From Diphasiastrum complanatum (Eukaryota > Streptophyta > Lycopodiopsida > Lycopodiales > Lycopodiaceae), in NCBI GenBank assembly GCA_029204225.1, contig CM055093.1, forward strand, positions 4,992,056-5,056,055: a stretch of DNA of 64,000 nucleotides. The letters run 5' to 3'. The translations under genes were made by a program, and so were the position numbers. Every line of letters starts with the position of its first letter. The first letter of the stretch is position 1. The notes below the pieces were generated by a model. It saw only the letters and a program-made list of their open reading frames with translations. It did not search any database and was not told the DNA's origin. Below, piece after piece: positions 56,350 to 64,000 of this stretch.

Positions 56350-56927
56350 CGCTACTCTTCTTGCAACATGATTCCGTGGAAGTCTTCAAAAGTAGGCAAC
56401 CTCTCGCTCGAAGCAATGCCTCTCACAAACATCTATAGCCCTTCCAAGACACCGATCATTGTGGTATGTACCAATTCAACATCCCTGATTGGTTCTCCAA
56501 TCACCACAAGTTGATCTCTCAACTCCTTTTTCCTGGTGAAGAAAGATCCCACTGATTCACTTCCTTCCATCCTTACTGCGTTCAATCTCGACTTCAAGAA
56601 CATGGCCTGAGCTGGATTGCAAGTTTGAAATTGCATTCTAAGAGCTTCCCAAGCTCCCCTAGCCATTGTGGCATCACTTATATGAGTGATCACATGGTCT
56701 TTCACTGAAAGATTGATCAAGGACAATGCTCTCTGCTCCTTTTTATCAAAGGCCCTCATGTCACCTGGAGTGGTATTTGGCCGGACTTCAATACCTGCCA
56801 CAATCTCCCACAACTCTTTCTCCATCAAAATGCTCTTCATTTTGAATTTCCAGATGTTGTAGTTAGAAGCCCCATCTAGTTTGCTTGCATCGCCCAAAAT
56901 TGCCTCATTGATGTTTGCCATCTCCAA
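56350..56927 (-). pseudogene. Copia gag N-terminal half
   Basis: The start is at 56927 (MEMANINEAILGDASKLDGA). The conserved NYNIWKFKMKSILMEKELWE segment is at about residues 23-42. The UBN2 capsid part follows (SDATMARGAWEALRMQFQTC, LKSRLNAVRMEGSESVGSFF). A stop after GVLEGL at 56433 is followed by VRGIASSERLPTFEDFHGIM. Upstream (56930-57000) no PBS or LTR end is recognised, so the 5' LTR seems lost. Confidence 0.88.
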
Positions 56928-56999
56928 ACTGTTTGAAACTTCACCTGTAGGCTATAAAGTGTATGTCGGAACCAACCGTGATGTCAAAAATAAATAATA

Positions 57000-58170
57000 A
57001 TGATCTGCATTTTTTGCCTTACCAAGCCACCCACCGCTCTTTTGCCAAATTGAAAGCCAAACTGGCGTCGCTTTCCGAAATGCTTCTCGTCACCAACTCC
57101 CAGCTACCTGCCCAGTGGAATGGTGAAATCACTTATGGCATGCTTCGAACACTTCCTCTGTGACAATTACTCTGTTTTGGTGTACCGTACTTGCAGGTAT
57201 AGTCAGGGTGCCCTTTGTTTGGAGGCTATAGCCTTTCGTTTGGCCAAAATAGGCTAAAGGAGGTGAAAATAAGGGCAATTTGGGTTTTTGAACTGTTTCT
57301 TCAGTTTGAAAAAACTTCACCCTTCAAAAACTTGGGACCCAACAATTTTTTCAGTTTGAAGATTTTTAATGAAGTTGTAATGCACTTTGCACTTCAGACC
57401 CCTTTAGGCTTTTTTCACATCAATCCAATGGATCCTTTAGATCCAACGACCCACCTGTCGTGTAATAACCATCGTCGATCTGTGTGACTCAAGATCAGAC
57501 GACTTTCCATGCTTTTGTGTGTTGATCAAGGGCCTTTGAAGCACCAGGTACCTCGGGCCGCTAATCTACTAACTGAACTGGGTGCGCGAGGTCCCGCGAC
57601 CTCTCCTCCTCTTCTCTCTCTCTGCCATGGATTTTCCTCTCTCTTCACAGGCTATGGCTGCTCCCTGTGGATCGATCTGGCTGCTCTCTTTCTCCACGGC
57701 CAGTCGCGACATCCTTACTGCTGAGTCGCACTACCAGGGCGCCCATTCTCAGCAACTTACAACTCTGAAAAAGTCCTCCTACAAGGAGATATCCAAGATT
57801 TTGCACTTTGAAACCCTAGCAACTTTGAAGAGAAGGATATATTGGGCTTTACTCAGGCTTTTCCTGAGCTTTCACTAGCAGCTCCTATCTGGCTGAGGTT
57901 GCCCTATAGCAGGCAGTTCAGGGAGGAACTCTGATTCACGCTGCCACTGGTTATTGACTCTTTTACTCTTTGATATGAATCATCTCCTACTCTCATTATT
58001 GATTTATTGTATGTATATAGACATTAGTTGTAGTGGCATGTCTACAATACTTTGGATTCCACCTCTTACAACTGAGTGAATCCCAATCTATAAAGATTTG
58101 AAATCCACCTCTTACTTGATAACAGGAGGCCTCTTTATTGAAAATCATAACTTAAGTTGAGAGAGTCTAA
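57000..58170. other. Stretch without recognisable genes
   Basis: Contains a CCTTTGTTTGGAGGCTATAG word of the kind seen at hAT-type MITE ends, but no matching opposite terminus was found. A plus-strand open frame at 57582-57878 has no recognisable domain. Confidence 0.3.
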
Positions 58171-58172
58171 GT

Positions 58173-58317
58173 CACTAGTCCCACATGGTTCTCCATCTTT
58201 GGGAACTACCATGGGGCTCATAGAATTTTTCTTTTTATCCTAGCACTATTGATTCTCGTGCTCTCAGACTCGACTCTCAACTTCATCTCTACTGGAAGCC
58301 CTTTTGAGTAGAGAGGT
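58173..58317 (+). repeat. Dispersed repeat pair, copy B
   Basis: Partner of 47155-47310. It lies about 450 bp before the CACTA transposase relic. Confidence 0.6.
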
Positions 58318-58769
58318 TCTGCATCAACATCTCTGGGCATGGCATAAGCTAATGTTATCCTCCCCTATAGTGTTGCAGGTCCCACTGCATCGCTTCCTCT
58401 TTAACGTATGGTCCTTGGAAAGGCATGGATCCACACTTGCCTACGTAAAACCAAGAACTTTTTTGGCTTTGGTTCTTGGATGCCTCGGCAAATCTTCAAG
58501 CTTCAATACCTTTTTAGGATAGCCCCACATAGATGAGAGTCTCTTGCTTTTCCTTGTCAGCTTTTCTTTTATCAAGAGATTTCTCATAGCTTACATTTCT
58601 TCCGATGGCTTCAAATGTAATGAACCTCATCTTTGCACCCAACGAAATAGGTCCCAGGTACAACTTCATTTTGTGTATGAACTTATTTCCATACCACTTC
58701 TTGATCATCTGCACGTATTGACTGGAAGTAAAGGCAACTCGGAAAGTCTCGCCATGGTGATTATTTGCA

Positions 58770-60475
58770 AGCATGTCACTCACAACATCTACGAAAGATT
58801 ATTTATGAGGGCCACACTCGATACCTTTCACCTGATCACCCTATGTGTGATAGGCTTGTTGGTGAACGTCCCCACTCCATGAAGGTACAATACATATTTG
58901 GGCCAATTCATGTCATTTATTTTCAAATAGTTACTCTCATTATATCTCTTCTAATGATAATCTCAATTAAATGTGTGTGCTTGTTTGTTAATAATATTGT
59001 AGGCAAGTGATTGGATTCAAATCTAGAAATCCAATCAAGATGTAGGGAGACTCCCTCCTGACATGAGGAGGTTATCAATATAACATGAACTTCCATACTG
59101 GGGGGAATTGTTGACAAACCATCTTTTAGACCAGATGCACATATATCAAGAATGTTGGGAGCACAATTTGGGAGCACTTGACTAGTGCGAAAGATAAAAA
59201 AGACGCATGAGATGACTTAAGAGAAGTGGAAAGGATGGTCGATTTATGGCCACAAACGATGGGGAATTCAATTGTCCTCCCAAAGGCTCCATGCATCTTC
59301 TTGAGGAGAGAGATGACTGTGAAGAAGGCAATAGCCTCATTTAGAAATCCGACATGAAAAATGTGATGCCTGATGGGTGCCTTCACAAGGGACAACAAGC
59401 TAAGTGGACTAAAGTCTCAAGATTGGCATAAATTTGTACTAGCTGGCATGTTTTGTGATGTTGACTCCACCTCAATATTGAACATTACATTTTATAGCAT
59501 GCCTTGTTTCATGATCTCATTGTCCATACATGTATCTCAATGACCAAATTGTTTTTGCACATGTAGTTTGTGCTTCTCTTAGTGTTGAGAGGATTTCTGA
59601 CGGAGGAGTTAAGGAGTCCAATCTACAAAATTAATGGTTTGGTGAGGTATGATCATTGTCAATTCGAATCACATTGTTTTTTCTTGAGATGATTTAAGAC
59701 TCATGATCTAACTAATGGGTGTATTATTGTTGTTTACTTTTCTTATGAAGATCCATTTCAACCAATGAAATACTGCTAGCATCCATTGAGGCGGCAAGAC
59801 AAAGCTCCATCGAGGCAATGTGTTTGATCGAGAAGCACTTTCCCACATCCATTCTCACCATTCAAATGCATCTCATTGTGCATTTGGTAGATGAGGTGGC
59901 CATTGCAGGTCCATCATCTACTTTTGTCAATTTTCTATTATTAGTCCATCATAGACTATCGGTATTGTAGTAACAATGTTCCCTTATTAATATCGTTCTC
60001 TCATGAATACAAGCAGTATCCATAGTCGTTGTATGTTTTTTGTCATTGAAAGGCTTCGTAAGACAAAAATCAAGGCCTGAGGGTAGCATGGTAGAAGGAT
60101 TGCTAGTACAAGAGTCCATGGTTTATATTATGGAGTTCCTTGCTTATAGCGATCCTTCCATTCATCATCTTTGGGATAATAAGGATGATGAGCGTGTTGT
60201 TGGGGAGGTTCATCCGGAAAAAAGAGCGATCATGAGAATGAGTGAGTCCTTCGAAAGAAGGTGAATAAGTATTGTATTCTTATTAGTGAAGAAATGCAAA
60301 AGTGGATTTTGAGATATGAAGAGGCTAAGGCTTGTATACAAACCGCTTGAGTCACTTTCAAGAGAGGGCATAGAAGACAACCATACCCACCTGACCTCGC
60401 CCTGAGAGAGTGGGAATTGGCAAGGCGATGCAGTTTTCATGTGAGCTATGTACATCATTCACATGTTAAGCTATT
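58770..60475 (+). pseudogene. CACTA (En/Spm) TNP2-type transposase relic
   Basis: Conserved blocks of the plant CACTA transposase family appear in order across frameshifts. RKIIYEGHTRYLSPDHPMCD (about 58788) is followed by HELPYWGELLTNHLLDQMHI (about 59085-59145), which corresponds to ELPYWxxLLLxHNLDVMHI. Then come APCIFLRREM and KKAIASFRNP (about 59280-59350), and GAFTRDNKLSGLKSQDWHKF (about 59375-59440). The DUF4218-like part has QSSIEAMCLIEKHFPTSILT and HLVDEVAIAGP (about 59790-59910). It continues with RQKSRPEGSMVEGLLVQESM, IHHLWDNKDDERVVGEV and MQKWILRYEEAKAC (60060-60340). The protein would bind and cut transposon ends in the nucleus. Many frameshifts and stops make it inactive. The termini of the element were not identified. 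Confidence 0.82.
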
Positions 60476-60724
60476 TACTTTGTATGTGTAATTTTTTATA
60501 TTTTTGTTATATCCCTTATAACACATTTTGTTCTTTCTCATTCAGTACAAAAAATACAATGCATTGTGGACGCATGGACGACGCTTTCGTACAGAGCACA
60601 TCGACAAAAATAGAAACACATATGATTGATATCACAGCTTTTGGATCACTCAATGGCAAGCTGCAGCGTAATTTGTCTCAAAAATTGATAGAAGACTTTC
60701 ATGCACAAAACAAATGAATCTTCG

Positions 60725-62225
60725 CAATAGCTTAACTTACCGAGTCTTACCTCTTTGTGCAACTTCAAACATTAAAACAAACTAATAACAAATTTGTTAT
60801 GATAAAATACAAGCTTATCAAAATCGTAAGTATATTTGAAATTCAAAATTAATGATAATATGTAAATTAGATATGAATCACTTGAAAAGTGCATTATATA
60901 AAAAGCTTTATCTTATTATACTCTCATGCTACTTAACTGACATAGGAGCAGATTAATTCTACTACATGCAAAAACAGAGAATCAATTATTTGCATCTCAT
61001 CTTTTTATTATTTTCATAATTCCTATGGTGTAAATTATGAGGCTTAATACTTATCCTATATCGTTGATTGATTTCAAAAATCTACGAAAATTTTCACTTT
61101 CATCTGATCGGTATAAGATTGAAAAGCATAGACGAACAAGAGTTTTTTTTAGGACAACTTTGTTTGACTAATTGTGTTTTCTAATACAACAAAATAAAAT
61201 CTTATTATGTCAAATCTCTTCTAGCTTTGTGTTGTGGCTTGGATCTATGTGATCAAAATCCATTTTCAGGTCTCAAGTCATTTACATTTCAAGGACAAAC
61301 ATCAAATATTTTTTGATGGAGTTCATCAGAACAGACTCTTTGTTTAACATGATGGCCAAAAAAAAAAATGATATAGAGACCAATTTTTTTGAATTATTTT
61401 GAAAAATATTAATATTTAAAATGCTTCAAAAAATATGTATTGTAATACGCAAAAAATGTCATATTTTATAAAAAAAATTTAATCATTCAAAAAAAAAATT
61501 GCTAATAGATTTCAATTAATAACTACAAATTAGCTTATATGAAATAATAATGCTATTTAAAATAAAATCATTAGTTATACAACCATTAGAATAACTAAAA
61601 AATTTATATTTGCTTATTTAAAACAAAATTTCTAAAAAAAAATTGGATTTTAAAATTTTTTTAAATGACAATTCTTGCATTAAGAAAAATATTTCTAAAG
61701 TTATTGCAAAAATTTCAATTAGTACTTTTTAAATATTTACTTATATTTAAAATATCTCTCTAAATTCATTGGATATTTAAACATTAAGTTATTGCGAATG
61801 AAATTATTTTAAAGTAATCGAGATTATATGATTTGTGAAAAAAATTTAAATCACCTTAAAAATAATCTGTCCCTCTTCTTCAATCTCTATCAATATTGTC
61901 TCCAAAAAATTATTATAGACACATCAAAAATTTCGAATATTAAAAATTTAATCTAATCAAATCAAATTATAATAATATGAATTTAACAGTTTCATATATT
62001 CTAAAAAATTAAAATATCCATTTTATTTTAACATTAATAACCATGATCAAAACTAAAATTACAACGGACTATTAGAATTCTTTTACTACGGACAAATTTA
62101 AGAACATTAAATAAATCAAAAAGATTTCAAGACAAAGTTTCAAGAAATATAAACACAATTTCTTTAGAAAATAAAGAGAATTCATTACATAAAAAATCCT
62201 CAATGTCATTTACATCTTTCTCTTT
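60725..62225. other. AT-rich stretch without recognisable genes
   Basis: Very AT-rich from about 61330 to 62200, with runs of A and T and no open frame of note. No inverted terminal repeats or LTR ends were seen. Confidence 0.4.
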
Positions 62226-62230
62226 TTATG

Positions 62231-62420
62231 GAGGAGCCACTATAGAGTCAAGTGGCACCTCTTCCAAAACTTTATTGATAGTTATCACATTGTAGACTTG
62301 AACTAGAACATCATCAAACTCCGTTGTATCACCTGGTTTCTCGCTAGTAGGAGGCTATGGTTCCTTGGACAAGGGAATTACTTTTTCATTATTGTACCTT
62401 TTGGTAGTACATTTCACTTT
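62231..62420 (-). pseudogene. Possible C-terminal tail of the methyltransferase-like relic
   Basis: The minus strand reads KCTTKRYNNEKVIPLSKEP, stop, TSEKPGDTTEFDDVLVQVYN and VLEEVPLDSIVAPP. This is a gene-like acidic segment with only one internal stop, in the same orientation as the methyltransferase relic. The tandem duplication at 62423-62783 separates it from that relic. The connection is an inference from strand, position and composition. Confidence 0.3.
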
Positions 62421-62422
62421 CT

Positions 62423-62783
62423 GGGGATTTTATTACTCATAATTATTTTGAGTCCACATTAAAAATGACATAACTTTTTAGTGGTAAGTATAATTTCATC
62501 GGAGTTTGGTGGTTTAGAGAGTGGTTGACGAGCGCTTTCCAATGACATGTTACATGTCATACTTCCAAGCTACGGTAAAAAGGTTATGGCAAGTCAAAAG
62601 TATGGGGATTTTATTAATCCTAATTTTTGAGTCCACATTAAAAATGACATAACTTTTTAGTGGTAAGTCCAATTTCAGTGGAGTTTAGTACGTTAGAATG
62701 TGCTTGACAAGTGCTTTCAATGATATGTTAGATGACATACTTTCAAGTGCAGTTAAAAAGTTATGACAAGTCAAAGGTATTAG
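62423..62783. repeat. Tandem duplication, 181-bp unit
   Basis: GGGGATTTTATTA starts both copies (62423 and 62604). They share TTTGAGTCCACATTAAAAA and ATGACATAACTTTTTAGTGG and end in TTATG(G/A)CAAGTCAAA. About 85 percent similar by eye. It contains no open frame. Confidence 0.9.
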
Positions 62784-62879
62784 TTAAAAATAGTGTATAA
62801 TAATATAATAATTTCTACCCAAATATGGTAGTGTCCTTAAAAGTCCATGTTGTACCATCAAACCATGCTTTTAGCCCTA

Positions 62880-63722
62880 AATTAGAATCTAAATCTACTA
62901 CTAGATCTACTACTCTAAATCTACCACTGCAACAACATGTCTGCCTTTTTAAATAGCACATGCACTGATAGTGCCACTACCACTAAATAAATCTAAAACC
63001 CAATTAGTTGGGTGAGAAAAAATATCAATTAAATGATTGATTAATTGTTGTGACTTTTGGTAGGGAAGGCCACGGAACCCATCATAGGCTTTTTGAGTTT
63101 TTTTGTCACAACTGGATACTAGGACAAGTTTTCAAAACTTGTCAGTCCAGTGGTATTATAATGAAGCATGGAGCGCTTGTCGTCCAAAGAATAATAACCG
63201 ATGGTTATGTATTCTATTTCATTGCAAAGTCGCGCTCCACCCGAGTTTTTGACATTGGGATTGTATCTAACATGGAATATTTGAATTAAAATAAATAAAA
63301 AATTACAATTTTTTTAAACTGAAATAATTGCTTATACTAAATTCAAAATAAATCTTTGAATTAAAGTACGAATTAAAAATTCGTAAGTTAAAAACTTATC
63401 ACACAACATTCTCTATTCCTACATTATAGAAAGTCAATAAAGCTCTATCGAGTGAAGATGATTGCCAAGAAGAATGAAAAATAATAACTCTCCAAATTGA
63501 AAACATTGTGACTTCAAGTAAACCTTGCATAAAACTGTGAATTTCAGTAAATTTGAAAGGAGGATCATCATTTAATGATTCTCTCATCTGAAATTCATAT
63601 GGTATATCGGCAATGCATAGTGTATAGGGCCTTTTCTTTAAAATTTTAAAAATTTCGCCCTCCTCAATAGTGTAGAAGCATGATTGATCAGCAACTTTTG
63701 GGGAGCTAGGTTTTTGTTCCAT
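62880..63722 (-). pseudogene. Degenerate DNA N4-cytosine/N6-adenine methyltransferase-like gene
   Basis: Minus-strand reading. The frame 63722-63399 has TLCIADIPYEFQMRES at residues 34-49, corresponding to the catalytic motif IV (ADPPY) with Pro replaced by Ile. NDDPPFKF and then SIWRVIIFHSSWQS follow, as expected for a helix-strand after motif IV. Below 63300, after frameshifts, come EYITIGYYSLDDKRSMLHYN, TQKAYDGFRGLPYQKSQQLI and NWVLDLFSGSGTISACAI (AdoMet-binding motif I, FxGxGT type, at 62970-62993). A stop lies at about 62950. Motif IV before motif I is the permuted order of the N6_N4_Mtase family. Such enzymes transfer a methyl group from S-adenosylmethionine to C or A in DNA. In land plants related genes are known outside flowering plants, and 4mC methylation is reported in Marchantia sperm. 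This copy is broken. Confidence 0.6.
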
Positions 63723-64000
63723 CCTACTCTACAATGGTCTCACCTCGTGCCAGTCTCTCTATGTCTCTTTTTTCACTGCTTTGCTGTGGCAACAATTGTC
63801 AAGGAAACAACAACTCTGCACATTGTAAAGTTCTTGATTTCTTTAGAGAATGATTTGCCAGCAGATGTGTAGTATGACAAAGACACAATAAAGCGCCTGT
63901 CCTCATCTATCAACAAAAAGTTTGCCTATAATTAGATTAGAGCGGCTACAAGCAGCAGCAAAAGCATATCATCTAAGCTGCAGCCTGCCATACCGCCCTC
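63723..64000 (-). other. Possible upstream part of the methyltransferase-like relic
   Basis: The minus strand from about 63920 reads LLIDEDRRFIVSLSYYTSAG and SFSKEIKNFTMCRVVVSLTI in one frame before a stop. This is gene-like composition leading towards the methyltransferase frame. No motif is recognised, and the window ends before the gene start. Confidence 0.25.

Noticed and set aside
57205-57260. CCCTTTGTTTGGAGGCTATAG as the end of a hAT-type MITE
   Set aside because: No matching inverted terminus or target-site duplication was found in the following sequence.
59095-59125. ACTGGGGGGAATTGTTGACAA looked like a polypurine tract followed by an LTR start
   Set aside because: In the plus frame it reads LPYWGELLT, part of the CACTA transposase block at 59085-59145, so the resemblance is coincidental.

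Overview
The window reads as nuclear DNA of a land plant, from a large and repeat-rich intergenic region. The evidence is three kinds of decayed plant transposon: Ty1/copia, Ty3/gypsy and CACTA (En/Spm). Their primer-binding sites match plant initiator-Met and Asp tRNAs, LTR-type TATA boxes are present, and there are very long (AG)n/(CT)n tracts. No host gene could be recognised with confidence and no prokaryotic gene organisation is seen. Nearly every coding region is broken by stops and frameshifts. One methyltransferase-like relic belongs to a family I associate mainly with algae and seed-free plants, which is only a weak hint about lineage.

Layout. 1-1000: copia relic on the minus strand with a scrambled gag. 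1-9.2 kb otherwise: no recognisable genes, a few repeats. 9.2-12.5 kb: Ty3/gypsy relic 1 on the plus strand (integrase tail, 14-bp and 18-bp minisatellites, TATA box, accessory ORF). 14.0-15.2 kb: AG/GT microsatellites and an LTR fragment. 15.2-21.9 kb: Ty3/gypsy relic 2 on the minus strand (RT, RNase H, integrase, motif array, TATA box, accessory ORF). 22.0-22.9 kb: tandem repeat with a ~350-bp unit. 22.9-26.6 kb: copia relic on the plus strand, the longest polyprotein here. 27.3-28.1 kb: hairpins and low-complexity DNA. 30.0-31.1 kb: 150-bp (CT)n and an unidentified coding remnant. 31.3-33.4 kb: copia pol on the minus strand. 33.5-34.7 kb: a copia 5' end on the plus strand (LTR, iMet PBS, gag). 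35.97-37.56 kb: an ~1.6-kb LTR palindrome with a tRNA-Asp-like apex. 38.0-45.1 kb: rearranged Ty3/gypsy relic 3 (accessory ORF minus, protease-RT-integrase plus, zinc-knuckle gag minus, PBS and gag N-terminal part plus). 47.4-48.2 kb: copia 3' end and LTR. 49.8-52.6 kb: hairpin, dispersed repeat, tandem duplication, palindrome. 54.5-56.9 kb: copia gag-pol on the minus strand. 58.8-60.5 kb: CACTA TNP2-type transposase relic. 61-62.2 kb: AT-rich. 62.2-63.7 kb: degenerate DNA N4/N6-methyltransferase-like relic on the minus strand, with an embedded 181-bp tandem duplication.

The most interesting signal is a recurring accessory protein in the three Ty3/gypsy relics. It has an N-terminal domain, a Ser/Thr/Pro-rich middle and a C-terminal coiled coil. 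In relics 1 and 2 it lies downstream of integrase in the sense direction, preceded by a short-motif array and its own TATA box. In relic 3 it is divergent from pol. Extra ORFs and a hypervariable minisatellite-bearing 3' region are known for Tat/Ogre-type plant elements; the repeated package array + TATA + coiled-coil ORF is the inference here. Two other strong observations are the LTR hairpin, which looks like a snap-back product of reverse transcription, and the methyltransferase relic.
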